From NCBI GenBank assembly GCA_039889245.1, contig JAZGVH010000002.1, positions 3,224,001-3,288,000 on the forward strand: a stretch of 64,000 nucleotides of DNA. The letters run 5' to 3'. Positions 52,449 through 62,831 of this stretch are shown here, piece by piece; positions within the stretch are counted from its first letter, which is position 1; every line of letters starts with the position of its first letter. The notes below the pieces were generated by a model. It had not been told where the DNA came from and made no database searches. It saw nothing but the letters and a program-made list of their open reading frames with translations. Source of the DNA: Dermatophilaceae bacterium Soc4.6. GTDB taxonomy: Bacteria; Actinomycetota; Actinomycetes; Actinomycetales; Dermatophilaceae. The translations under genes were made by a program, and so were the position numbers.

Positions 52449-52919
52449 ATGGCTGACCACGAGAAGCGCACCACCGTCACCCGCACCATCGACGCTCCGG
52501 CGTCGGAGGTCTTCGAGGTCCTGACGCTGCCGCAGCGGCACGTCGAGCTGGACGGCTCGGGCTTCGTCCTGTCGGTCGACCGCGGCGACCGCATCACGGC
52601 GACCGGGCAGGTCTTCACGATGAACATGTCCGGCGACCACATGGGTGGGGAGTACAAGACCGACAACCACGTCACGGGCTACGACAAGAACTCGCTGGTG
52701 TCGTGGAAGACCGCGCCGGCGGGCACCGAGCCTCCCGGGTGGGAGTGGGTCTGGGAGCTCGACGCCACGGGCCCCGACTCCACCGACGTCACCCTCACCT
52801 ACGCTTGGGAGAAGGTCACGGACAAGGACATCCTCTCGAAGGTGCACTTCCCCCTCGTGAGCAAGGACCAGCTCGAGACCTCGCTCGGCAACCTCGCCGC
52901 TGCCGCCTCCGGCAGCTGA
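52449..52919 (+). CDS. SRPBCC (polyketide cyclase/START-like) domain protein
   Basis: 156-aa single-domain protein from ATG 52449. Begins with the typical first strand and helix TTVTRTIDAPASEVFEVLTL (about 8-27), followed by strands (SLVSWKTAPAG, WEWVWELDATGPDSTDVTL) and a C-terminal helix LETSLGNLAAAASG, forming the helix-grip fold that binds hydrophobic ligands. Most such actinobacterial proteins are of unknown function. Divergent from the TelA operon, 161 bases away. Confidence 0.85.
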   Translation: MADHEKRTTVTRTIDAPASEVFEVLTLPQRHVELDGSGFVLSVDRGDRITATGQVFTMNMSGDHMGGEYKTDNHVTGYDKNSLVSWKTAPAGTEPPGWEWVWELDATGPDSTDVTLTYAWEKVTDKDILSKVHFPLVSKDQLETSLGNLAAAASGS

Positions 52920-53012
52920 CGACTCCGGTCGTCGAGCAGTCGTGCCGCGCGTCGGTGCGATCGACTCTGGGTCAACCTCAACGGTGAGGGCCGGCGCGCG
53001 GCCGCGGTCCGG

Positions 53013-53141
53013 TCAGAGGAGCCCGACCCACACCAGGACCGCCGGCAGGGCGACCACCAGGACGCCACCGGTAGAGCGGCGTCGCCGGTGAGCCGGTCGG
53101 CCGGGGTGCGGTGTGAGCGGGGGACATGTCGATCCGGTCAC
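53013..53141 (-). CDS. Possible 42-aa single-TM protein
   Basis: A short frame from GTG 53141 to a stop at 53013: a Thr/Pro N-terminus, then a basic cluster HRRRRSTGG followed by the hydrophobic stretch VLVVALPAVLVWVGLL running to the C-terminus. The positive-inside cluster plus one membrane span looks like a genuine small membrane protein, but there is no homologue I recognise and the start is a guess. It is the only candidate in the 297-base gap 52920-53216. Confidence 0.3.
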   Translation of the reverse strand: MTGSTCPPLTPHPGRPAHRRRRSTGGVLVVALPAVLVWVGLL

Positions 53142-53216
53142 ATCGAGGCGTGAGGCCGGGCACGTTCTGCGACGGCATCTGCGCGGGGCCCTCAGTCGTC
53201 CGCTAACCTCCGCCGG

Positions 53217-53678
53217 GTGTCGGTCAACGAGCCCCCCGTGGCGCACCCTCCGCCCGCGTCGCCCACGATCCCGGGCTACCCGTATGCCGCCCGCGTCCCC
53301 ACCCGCTGGACGGACGACGACGTCTACGGTCACGTGAACAACACCGTCCACTACCTGGCGATGGACACCGTGGTCAACGGCTGGATGATCGCGCACGGCC
53401 TCGACGTCGGGCGCGGCCCGGTCATCGGCCTCGTCGTCGAGTCGGGCTGCCGTTACGTCGCCTCCCTCAGCTATCCCGACGCCCTGGTGCTCGGCCTGCG
53501 CATCGCCCGGCTGGGGACGACGAGCGTGCAGTGGGAGATCGCGATGACCCGCGAGAGCGACGGTGAGGATGTGGCGGCCGGCCGGTTCGTGCACGTCTTC
53601 GTCGACCGGGTCACCCGGAGACCGGCTCCGGTGCCGGTTGGTCTGCGGGCGGCGATGCAGGCGCTCGTGGTCGGCTGA
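53217..53678 (+). CDS. 4HBT-type acyl-CoA thioesterase
   Basis: 153-aa hot-dog-fold thioesterase from GTG 53217. The active-site strand-helix TRWTDDDVYGHVNNTVHYL (about 29-47) contains the catalytic Asp of the 4-hydroxybenzoyl-CoA thioesterase pattern (D-x-x-x-HVNN). Hydrolyses acyl-CoA, substrate chain unknown. An N-terminal Pro-rich leader of about 20 residues is present. Single gene convergent with the UvrA-like gene. Confidence 0.88.
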   Translation: MSVNEPPVAHPPPASPTIPGYPYAARVPTRWTDDDVYGHVNNTVHYLAMDTVVNGWMIAHGLDVGRGPVIGLVVESGCRYVASLSYPDALVLGLRIARLGTTSVQWEIAMTRESDGEDVAAGRFVHVFVDRVTRRPAPVPVGLRAAMQALVVG

Positions 53679-53679
53679 G

Positions 53680-53692
53680 CCCCGCGCCGGGG
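53680..53692. terminator. Short GC hairpin after the thioesterase
   Basis: CCCCG-CGC-CGGGG directly behind the stop codon, between convergent genes. Short stem of five GC pairs, so only weak support as a terminator. Confidence 0.35.
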
Positions 53693-53749
53693 AAGACCCC
53701 ATGCGCCCGCCGTCACGAGGCCAGGCCACCGGCTCCGACCGCAGAGCCC

Positions 53750-56128
<2,379 letters not shown>

Positions 56129-56163
56129 AGGCCCAACGCTACTGGCCGCGGCGACCCAGCAGC

Positions 56164-56439
56164 TCAGGTGCGGTAAGCGTCCCTGCGGTGCTGCACCGCC
56201 ACCACGTGCACGGTCACGACCGACTCGCGGATCTCGTAGACCACACGGAAGTCGCCGCGCCGTGCCGACATGAGACCGTCAAGTGGTGGGCGAAGCGCCT
56301 TGCCGACCCGGTGCGGGTTGGCCACGAGGGGCCCTCGGATGAACTCGAAGCAGGCGGCAGCGACGGCCTCGGGGAGGTCCCGAGTCAGTGCCGTGCGCGC
56401 CTGGCGCGAGAAGGTGACGGTGTAGGGGGCAGGGTTCAT
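56164..56439 (-). CDS. RelE/ParE-family toxin
   Basis: 91-aa mRNA-interferase-type toxin. Begins YTVTFSRQARTALTRDLPEA (6-25), then the core GLMSARRGDFRVVYEIRES (about 55-73) with the basic Arg cluster and the conserved RVVYEI strand, ending VVAVQHRRDAYR. All elements of the RelE fold are present. It lies 38 bases downstream of a Phd/YefM antitoxin gene on the same strand, the normal antitoxin-first order. Start ATG 56439. Confidence 0.92.
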   Translation of the reverse strand: MNPAPYTVTFSRQARTALTRDLPEAVAAACFEFIRGPLVANPHRVGKALRPPLDGLMSARRGDFRVVYEIRESVVTVHVVAVQHRRDAYRT

Positions 56440-56477
56440 CGCCGGTGGCCCCTCGCGGTCGTCCGAGGGATCATCGG

Positions 56478-56762
56478 TCAGGAGACGATTCGCCCGGTAG
56501 CCCGCATCTGATGGGTCATGGTGTCCAGGTCGATGACGTCGTCGCCGGCGGAGGCCGCCATGGCGTCGCGGATGTCCTGGACAAGGGCTGCGTCGGCGAG
56601 CACGTCGATCGTCTCCGTCAGCTCGTCGTAGTCCTCGGCGCCGATGAGCACGGCCGCACGCACCCCGTTGCGCGTGATGTCGACGCGGTGGTGGGTCGTG
56701 ACGGCTTCGTCGACCAGTCGGGAGAGCTGGGCGCGGGCCTCGGCCAAGGGGACGGTCGTCAT
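56478..56762 (-). CDS. Phd/YefM-family antitoxin
   Basis: 94-aa antitoxin from ATG 56762 (ATG 56768 is possible). N-terminal DNA-binding part MTTVPLAEARAQLSRLVDEA with the family's alpha/beta pattern and DITRNGVRAAVLIGAEDYDE (about 29-48), then a C-terminal toxin-neutralising helix (MAASAGDDVIDLDTMTHQM). The -10-like box TAGAAT lies seven bases before ATG 56762, suggesting a leaderless transcript. Neutralises the RelE toxin encoded downstream and probably represses its own promoter. Confidence 0.9.
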   Translation of the reverse strand: MTTVPLAEARAQLSRLVDEAVTTHHRVDITRNGVRAAVLIGAEDYDELTETIDVLADAALVQDIRDAMAASAGDDVIDLDTMTHQMRATGRIVS

Positions 56763-56775
56763 GTACATAATTCTA
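56761..56775 (-). promoter_or_regulatory. Leaderless-type promoter and palindrome of the toxin-antitoxin pair
   Basis: On the minus strand TAGAAT (56775-56770) is followed after 7 bases by ATG 56762, the TANNNT-N7-ATG arrangement of leaderless actinobacterial mRNAs. The start overlaps the 8-base palindrome ATGTACAT (56761-56768), a possible half of the autoregulatory operator. No -35 box was found. Confidence 0.45.
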
Positions 56776-56886
56776 GCGCACGCCGAGGACGGCACCCGGT
56801 GCACCGGTACCGCACCCCGCACGGTCGGGGAGGGGTTGACCGCCCTTGATTCTCGGGGCAGGATGCTTCTGCATAGTGAACTTTTG

Positions 56887-56903
56887 TTTCCGCTTTGTGG
56901 AAA
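56887..56903. promoter_or_regulatory. IclR-like inverted repeat upstream of malate synthase
   Basis: TTTCCGC-TTT-GTGGAAA, 7-base arms with a single mismatch, 27 bases before the aceB start codon in an AT-rich patch. TTTCC/GGAAA arms are typical of IclR-family sites that control glyoxylate and allantoin genes. The cognate regulator is not in this window. Confidence 0.6.
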
Positions 56904-56929
56904 TAATGCCGAGATGAGCAGGAGTGACG

Positions 56930-58510
56930 ATGACGATTCCCGATGGCGTGCAGGTGACCGGCCCGATGGGCCCCCGGTTCGAGCAGGTGCTCACCGATGA
57001 CGCGCTCGCGTTCCTCGCCGACCTCCACCGGCGCTTCGACAGCCGCCGCCGAGACCTGCTCGCCGCCCGCGACGCCAGGTATGCCGAGCTGGCGGCTGGC
57101 GGGACCCTCGACTTCCTCCCCGAGACCGCCGAGGTGCGCGACGGTGACTGGCAGGTCGCCGCACCCGCCCCCGGCCTGGAGGACCGTCGCGTCGAGATCA
57201 CCGGCCCGGTCGACCGCAAGATGACCATCAACGCGCTGAACTCCGGCGCCAAGGTCTGGCTCGCCGACTTCGAGGACGCCTCGACCCCCACGTGGGAGAA
57301 CGCGGTCAACGGCCAGCTCAACCTCATGGACGCGCTCGACGGCACCATCGACTTCACGGCGGAGGGCGGCAAGTCCTACGCCCTGCGCACCGACGCCGAC
57401 CTCGCGACGGTCGTCGCCCGCCCCCGGGGCCTGCACCTCACCGAGAAGCACCTGCTGGTCGACGGCGAGCGCCTGTCGGGCTCGTTCTTCGACTTCGGCC
57501 TCTACTTCTACCACTGCGCGCAGCGCCAGATCGACGCCGGCAAGGGCCCGTACTTCTACCTGCCCAAGCTCGAGAGCCACCTCGAGGCCCGGCTGTGGAA
57601 TGACGTCTTCGTCGCCGCCCAGGAGGCCCGGGGCATCCCGCAGGGCACCATCCGCGCGACCGTCCTCGTGGAGACCTACCCCGCTGCCTTCGAGATGGAG
57701 GAGATCCTCTACGAGCTGCGCGAGCACAGCAGCGGGCTCAATGCGGGGCGCTGGGACTACATCTTCAGTGCCATCAAGAAGTTCCGCACCCGCGGCCGCG
57801 ACTTCCTGCTGCCCGACCGGGTTCAGGTGACCATGACCGTTCCCTTCATGCGCGCCTACACGGAGCTGCTCGTGCGGAGCTGCCACAAGCGCGGCGCCCA
57901 TGCCATCGGTGGCATGTCGGCGCTCATCCCGAGCAAGGACGAGGCGGCCAACGAGGCGGCCTACGCGAAGGTCAACGACGACAAGACCCGCGAGGCCGGC
58001 GACGGCTTCGACGGCTCGTGGGTCGCGCACCCCGGCATGGTGGAGACCTGCAAGGAGGCCTTCACGAAGGTGCTCGGCGACCAGCCCAACCAGCTGGGGC
58101 GGCTGCGCGAAGACGTGCACGTCACGGCCGCCCAGCTGCTCGACGTCGCCTCCACCCCCGGTGAGGTCACCGAGACGGGGCTGCGCGCCAACATCAGCGT
58201 CGGCATCCAGTACCTCCACGCCTGGCTCGGCGGCCAGGGCGCCGTCGGCATCAACGGTCTGATGGAGGATGCCGCCACGGCCGAGATCAGCCGCTCGCAG
58301 GTGTGGCAGTGGCTGCACAACTCCGTCGAGCTGCAGGACGGCACGGTCGTCACCCGTGAGCTCGTCGACCGGCTCGTCGACGAGGAGCTGGCCAAGCTGC
58401 CCGGGGACAAGCAGGAGTACGAAGCCGCCACGCAGACCTTCCTGTCGGTCGCTGTCGCCGACGACTTCGCCGAGTTCCTCACCCTGCCGGCCTACGAGCG
58501 CATGGCCTGA
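56930..58510 (+). CDS. aceB: Malate synthase A
   Basis: 526-aa enzyme condensing glyoxylate with acetyl-CoA to malate. Start ATG 56930 (AGGAG five bases upstream); an in-frame GTG at 56924 is the alternative. Family A features: DRKMTINALNSGAKVWLADF (near 90-110), DFEDASTPTWEN with the metal-binding acidic pair, IKKFRTRGRDFLLPDR, and the C-terminal signature GIQYLHAWLGGQGAVGING followed by MEDAATAEISRSQ with the catalytic Asp. Length about 530 aa is standard. It opens a unit with glcDEF and a permease, so it disposes of the glyoxylate that glycolate oxidase makes. Confidence 0.95.
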   Translation: MTIPDGVQVTGPMGPRFEQVLTDDALAFLADLHRRFDSRRRDLLAARDARYAELAAGGTLDFLPETAEVRDGDWQVAAPAPGLEDRRVEITGPVDRKMTINALNSGAKVWLADFEDASTPTWENAVNGQLNLMDALDGTIDFTAEGGKSYALRTDADLATVVARPRGLHLTEKHLLVDGERLSGSFFDFGLYFYHCAQRQIDAGKGPYFYLPKLESHLEARLWNDVFVAAQEARGIPQGTIRATVLVETYPAAFEMEEILYELREHSSGLNAGRWDYIFSAIKKFRTRGRDFLLPDRVQVTMTVPFMRAYTELLVRSCHKRGAHAIGGMSALIPSKDEAANEAAYAKVNDDKTREAGDGFDGSWVAHPGMVETCKEAFTKVLGDQPNQLGRLREDVHVTAAQLLDVASTPGEVTETGLRANISVGIQYLHAWLGGQGAVGINGLMEDAATAEISRSQVWQWLHNSVELQDGTVVTRELVDRLVDEELAKLPGDKQEYEAATQTFLSVAVADDFAEFLTLPAYERMA

Positions 58511-58524
58511 GCAGGGGGGGCGAC

Positions 58525-59991
58525 GTGGATGCTCGAGGACTGGCGGGGTTGCTTGCTCCGGTGCTACCCGCCCGCGGAGTCATCACCGACCCGACACAGC
58601 TGCGCACCTACTCCTGCGACGGGTTGGCGCTCTACAAGGTGACGCCGGCGCTCGTGGTGATCCCCGAGACCGCCGAGCAGGTGGCCGCTGTGGTGCGGGC
58701 GTGCGCGGAGCACGACATCCCGTTCGTGGCGCGGGGCTCGGGCACCGGTCTGTCCGGTGGGGCCCTGCCCCACGCCGACGGCGTGCTGATCGTGCTGTCG
58801 CGGATGCGGGCCGTGCTCGAGATCGACCGGGCCAACCAGCGGGCCGTCGTCGAGCCCGGGGTGATCAACCTCCAGCTGTCGGCGTTGACCCGTCCTGAGG
58901 GCTACTACTTCGCGCCCGATCCGTCGAGCCAGCAGGTGTGCTCGATCGGGGGGAACGTCGCCGAGAACTCAGGTGGGGCGCACTGCCTGAAGTACGGCTT
59001 CACCACGGGCCACGTCGCCGGTCTCGAGCTGGTCACCCCAGCGGGTGAGCTCATCACCCTGGGTGGCAAGGCGCCCGACGCGCCCGGCTACGACCTGCTC
59101 GGCGTGGTCTGCGGGTCGGAGGGCACCCTCGGTGTCGCCACCCGTGTGACCGTGCGGCTCACGCGCACCCCGGAGGCGGTCGAGACCCTGCTCGCCGGCT
59201 TCCCCGACACCGACTCGGCGGGACGCGCGGTCTCGGCCGTCATCAGCGCCGGGGTCGTGCCGGCCGCCATCGAGATGATGGACGCCCTGGCCATCGAGGC
59301 CGCCGAGGCCGCCGTCGCCTGCGGCTACCCGCAGGGGGCAGGCGCGGTGCTCATCGTCGAGCTCGACGGGCCCGCCGCCGAGGTGCGCCACCAGTTCGAG
59401 CAGGTGACGGGCATGTGCGAGGCGGCCGGTGCGACCGAGATCCGCATCGCCGCCGACGACGCCCAGCGGGCGCTCTTCTGGAAGGGCCGCAAGTCGGCCT
59501 TCGCCGCCGTCGGGCGCATCAGCCCCGACTACATCGTGCAGGACGGCGTCATCCCACGCACCGCCCTGGGGCCCGCCCTGCGCCGCATCGAGCAGCTCGC
59601 CAGCGAACGGGGAGTGCGCGTGGCCAACGTCTTCCACGCCGGCGACGGCAACCTGCATCCCCTGGTGCTCTTCGACGACGCCGTTCCCGGTGAGGCCGAG
59701 CGCGCCGAAGACGTGTCGGGAGCCATCATCGACCTCTGCATCGAGCTCGGCGGGTCGATCACCGGCGAGCACGGGGTCGGCTCCGACAAGGCGAAGCACA
59801 TGCCCAAGATGTTCACCGAGGACGACCTCGACACCATGCAGCTGCTGCGCTGCGCCTTCGACCCGACGTCGATCTCCAATCCCGGGAAGATCTTTCCCAC
59901 GCCACGGTTGTGCGGTGAGGTGCCCCGGCGGGCCCACGCCGCAGACGGGGCGCACCCCCTCGTCGAGGCCGGTCTGGCGGACGCGTTCTGA
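58525..59991 (+). CDS. glcD: Glycolate oxidase subunit GlcD (FAD-linked)
   Basis: 488-aa FAD-dependent subunit oxidising glycolate (or D-lactate) to glyoxylate. Start GTG 58525, 14 bases after aceB, preceded by a G-rich ribosome site. The FAD-binding PCMH domain contains FVARGSGTGLSGGALPHADG (about 71-90) and SIGGNVAENSGGAHCLKYG (about 140-158); the C-terminal substrate domain has NVFHAGDGNLHPLVLFD with its His ligands (about 369-385) and GEHGVGSDKAKHM. Stop overlaps glcE. Lactate dehydrogenase of similar fold is the alternative, but three-subunit organisation plus malate synthase favours glycolate. Confidence 0.93.
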   Translation: MDARGLAGLLAPVLPARGVITDPTQLRTYSCDGLALYKVTPALVVIPETAEQVAAVVRACAEHDIPFVARGSGTGLSGGALPHADGVLIVLSRMRAVLEIDRANQRAVVEPGVINLQLSALTRPEGYYFAPDPSSQQVCSIGGNVAENSGGAHCLKYGFTTGHVAGLELVTPAGELITLGGKAPDAPGYDLLGVVCGSEGTLGVATRVTVRLTRTPEAVETLLAGFPDTDSAGRAVSAVISAGVVPAAIEMMDALAIEAAEAAVACGYPQGAGAVLIVELDGPAAEVRHQFEQVTGMCEAAGATEIRIAADDAQRALFWKGRKSAFAAVGRISPDYIVQDGVIPRTALGPALRRIEQLASERGVRVANVFHAGDGNLHPLVLFDDAVPGEAERAEDVSGAIIDLCIELGGSITGEHGVGSDKAKHMPKMFTEDDLDTMQLLRCAFDPTSISNPGKIFPTPRLCGEVPRRAHAADGAHPLVEAGLADAF

Positions 59992-61241
59992 TGACGACGA
60001 CCACAGATCTCCTCTCTCGACTGACCGATGCCACAGCGGGGTCGGCCCGCGAGGGCACCGACCTCGACGCGGTCGACGGGCTGCGCCCACGGTGGGTCGT
60101 CTCTCCCGCCGACACCGAGGGCGTGGCGGCGGTGCTGCGCACGGCCCACGACGAGGGCCTGGCCGTGGTGCCCACCGGTTCGGGCACCAAGCTCGGCTGG
60201 GGCGCTCCGCCGCAGCGGCTCGACATCCTGCTCCAGCTGGGTCGGCTCGACGCCTTGGTCGACCACGCTGCCGGTGACCTGGTGGCCGTGGTCGGCGCCG
60301 GTCGACGGCTCGACGACCTCCAGGGCGACCTGTCGTCGGCGGGCCAGTGGCTGGCCGTCGACCCGGCCCGCCGCGGCACCGTCGGTGGTCTCGTCGCGAC
60401 CGCCGACACCGGGCCGACCCGCCTCGTGCACGGGCCGGTGCGCGACCTCGTCATCGGCGCGACGGTGGTGCGAGCCGACGGCGTCGTCGCCCACGCGGGT
60501 GGTCGCGTGGTCAAGAACGTCGCCGGCTACGACCTGTCCAAGCTGCTCACCGGCTCCTTCGGCACCCTGGGCGTCCTCACCCAGGTCGCGGTGAGGCTGC
60601 ACCCGGTGCCCGAGGCCAGCCGCTGGGTCGTGGTCACGGTGCCGTCGGCCCAGCACGCCCGCGAGCTGGTGCAGGGCGTCGTCCACTCCCAGCTCGTCAT
60701 GACCGGCTGCGAGCTCGAGCGCCCCGCAGGGGGAGTCGCCCAGCTCGCCGTGCGGATCGACGGCATCGCTGCCGCCGTGCCTGCGCGGGCCGATGCCGCT
60801 GTCGAGATGCTCGGTGGCGGTGCTGAGCAGCTCGCCCAGGCGCCGTCCTGGTGGGGGTGCGATCCTGGCGAGGACGGTGACGTGCGACTCAAGGTGACGC
60901 ACGAGATCGCCTCTGTCGACAGGCTGCTCGCCGCCGTCGACGACGTGTCGCAGCAGACCGGGGTGCCCCTCGACGTGCGTGGCTCGGTGGGCGTCGGCAC
61001 GGTCTCGGTCGCGCTGCGCGGTCGCCCCGACGAGGCCGCGGTCGTGGCCGTGGTCGACGGCCTGCGCCGCCGCAGCCCCGAGGTGGGGGGCACGGTCGTC
61101 GTGCGCGACGCCGACCCCGCCACCCGACGGCGGCTCGACGTCTGGGGCCCCGTCGGAGGGCTCGACCTCATGCGCCGGGTCAAGGACCGGCTCGACCCCG
61201 GACGCGTCCTCGCGCCCGGCCGCTTCGTGGGAGGAATCTGA
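59991..61241 (+). CDS. glcE: Glycolate oxidase subunit GlcE (FAD-binding)
   Basis: 416-aa second FAD-binding subunit, start ATG 59991 overlapping the glcD stop by one base (TGATG). PCMH-type FAD domain with VVPTGSGTKLGWGAPPQ (about 56-72), VDPARRGTVGGLVATADTG and GRVVKNVAGYDLSKLLTGSF (about 168-187), the latter characteristic of GlcE. The second half is variable. Forms the membrane-associated glycolate dehydrogenase with GlcD and GlcF; its stop overlaps the glcF start. Confidence 0.92.
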   Translation: MTTTTDLLSRLTDATAGSAREGTDLDAVDGLRPRWVVSPADTEGVAAVLRTAHDEGLAVVPTGSGTKLGWGAPPQRLDILLQLGRLDALVDHAAGDLVAVVGAGRRLDDLQGDLSSAGQWLAVDPARRGTVGGLVATADTGPTRLVHGPVRDLVIGATVVRADGVVAHAGGRVVKNVAGYDLSKLLTGSFGTLGVLTQVAVRLHPVPEASRWVVVTVPSAQHARELVQGVVHSQLVMTGCELERPAGGVAQLAVRIDGIAAAVPARADAAVEMLGGGAEQLAQAPSWWGCDPGEDGDVRLKVTHEIASVDRLLAAVDDVSQQTGVPLDVRGSVGVGTVSVALRGRPDEAAVVAVVDGLRRRSPEVGGTVVVRDADPATRRRLDVWGPVGGLDLMRRVKDRLDPGRVLAPGRFVGGI

Positions 61242-62746
61242 TGGCAGGGGACATGAGCACGGGGCACCCGGGCGACGGCGCCGACGACGAGGCCCCGCAG
61301 CAGCCCGGTCCCGCCACGCCCTACCGCCCCGCCCAGAGTCCGGCTCTTGCGCCGGACAGTCCCGGATCCGCCTCCGGGACGCCGCATTCGGGCGCATCCG
61401 GCGCACCCAGCGGACGACCGGGGCCGGTGTCGCTCACCCTCGGCGCCTTCGACGAGCACCGCCCGCCCAGCCCCGAGCTCATCGCCGACTGCGTCCACTG
61501 CGGCTTCTGCCTGCCGACGTGCCCGACCTACGTGCTGTGGGGTGAGGAGATGGACAGCCCGCGCGGGCGCATCTCCCTGATGAACGACGGCATGAACGGC
61601 GAGCCGCTGACCGACACGATGGTCGAGCACTTCGACGCCTGCCTCGGGTGCATGGCCTGCGTGACCGCCTGCCCGTCGGGCGTGCAGTACGACCGGCTCA
61701 TCGAGGCGACCCGGGCCCAGGTCGAGCGCCGACACGCCCGCAAGCCGGCCGACAGGGCCTACCGGGAAGCCATCTTCAGCCTGTTCCCCTACCCGAAGCG
61801 GTTGCGCGCCGCCCGCGGACCACTGCGCCTCTACCAGCGCACGGGCCTGTCGAAGCTGGTGCGTCGCAGCGGTGTCCTCGAGCGGATCTCGCCCACCCTC
61901 GCGGCCATGGAGTCGCTCGCCCCACCGCTGGGCAAGGTCACCCCGGTGCCCGAGCGCACCCCGGCGCAGGGTCAGAAGCGCGGCACTGTGGGGATGTTGC
62001 TGGGCTGCGTGCAGCGCGCCTTCTTCCCCGACGTCAACTCCGCGACCGTCCGGGTGCTGAGCGCCGAGGGCTTCGAGGTCGTCGCCCCGGCCGGACAGGG
62101 CTGCTGCGGCGCCCTCTCGGGTCACAGCGGACGCGAGGAGGAGGCACAGGGCTTCGCCCGCGACCTCATCGCGCAGTTCGAGGCCTCCGGCGTCGAGCAC
62201 GTCGTGGTCAACTCCGCCGGGTGCGGCTCGGCGATGAAGGACTACGTGCACCTGCTCGCCGACGACCCGCAGTGGGCCGACCGCGCGGCGGCGATGGCGG
62301 CGAAGGTCAGGGACGTCAGCGAGATCCTCGCCGAGGCCGGCCCCGTCGCCACCCGCCACCCGCTCGACGTCACCATCGCCTACCACGACGCCTGCCACCT
62401 CGGTCACGCCCAGGGCGTGCGCGCCCAGCCGCGCGAGCTGCTGCGTGGCATACCGGGCCTACAGCTGCGCGAGATCGCCGAGGCCGACCTGTGCTGCGGC
62501 AGCGCCGGGGTCTACAACATCCTCAACCCCGAGCCCGCGCGCGAGCTCGGCGACCGCAAGGCCGCCAACGTCATCGCCACCGGCGCCTCGCTGCTCGTCA
62601 CGGCCAACCCCGGCTGTCTCATGCAGGTCGCGACCTCGGTGCAGCGCGCCGGGGCCCAGATCGCGCTGGCCCACACCGTCGAGGTGCTCGACGCCTCCAT
62701 CCGGGGGCTGCCCCCCACCAGTCTCGGAGTGACCGCACCCGTGTAG
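61241..62746 (+). CDS. glcF: Glycolate oxidase iron-sulfur subunit GlcF
   Basis: 501-aa iron-sulfur electron-transfer subunit, ATG 61241 overlapping the glcE stop. Two 4Fe-4S sites: CVHCGFCLPTCPTYV (about 84-98) and CLGCMACVTACPSG (about 130-143). Two CCG-type cysteine-rich domains follow: LLGCVQR with GCCGALSGH (about 287-295), and YHDACHLG with CCGSAGVYN (about 419). The first 65-75 residues are a Pro/Gly/Ser/Ala-rich disordered extension not normal for GlcF (usual start is a few residues before the first cluster); its DNA contains two tandem stem-loops. It transfers electrons from GlcDE to the quinone pool. Confidence 0.92.
   Translation: MAGDMSTGHPGDGADDEAPQQPGPATPYRPAQSPALAPDSPGSASGTPHSGASGAPSGRPGPVSLTLGAFDEHRPPSPELIADCVHCGFCLPTCPTYVLWGEEMDSPRGRISLMNDGMNGEPLTDTMVEHFDACLGCMACVTACPSGVQYDRLIEATRAQVERRHARKPADRAYREAIFSLFPYPKRLRAARGPLRLYQRTGLSKLVRRSGVLERISPTLAAMESLAPPLGKVTPVPERTPAQGQKRGTVGMLLGCVQRAFFPDVNSATVRVLSAEGFEVVAPAGQGCCGALSGHSGREEEAQGFARDLIAQFEASGVEHVVVNSAGCGSAMKDYVHLLADDPQWADRAAAMAAKVRDVSEILAEAGPVATRHPLDVTIAYHDACHLGHAQGVRAQPRELLRGIPGLQLREIAEADLCCGSAGVYNILNPEPARELGDRKAANVIATGASLLVTANPGCLMQVATSVQRAGAQIALAHTVEVLDASIRGLPPTSLGVTAPV
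61338..61380. repeat. Two tandem inverted repeats inside the glcF 5' end
   Basis: Stem-loop 1: GTCCGG (61338-61343) / CCGGAC (61352-61357), 8-base loop. Stem-loop 2: GTCCCGG (61359-61365) / CCGGGAC (61374-61380), 8-base loop. They lie next to each other within the disordered N-terminal extension, where coding constraint is low. Could be a small inserted repeat element or an RNA structure. Confidence 0.6.
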
Positions 62747-62754
62747 CGCCCACC

Positions 62755-62771
62755 CTGCGGCACCGCCGCAG
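62755..62771 (+). terminator. Small hairpin between glcF and the permease gene
   Basis: CTGCGGC-ACC-GCCGCAG, 7-base perfect stem with a 3-base loop, starting nine bases after the glcF stop. May be a partial terminator or a site that protects the upstream mRNA so that permease expression is lower. Confidence 0.45.
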
Positions 62772-62831
62772 CACCCCGCAGCACCCCACCCCGACGACGC
62801 GGTGGGACCGGCTCGACCCAGAGGTGACCAC

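Noticed and set aside
56821-56886. TTGACC at 56836-56841 as the -35 box of the aceB promoter
   Set aside because: No acceptable -10 box lies 16-18 bases downstream (only CATAGT at a long spacing), so the promoter is not assigned.
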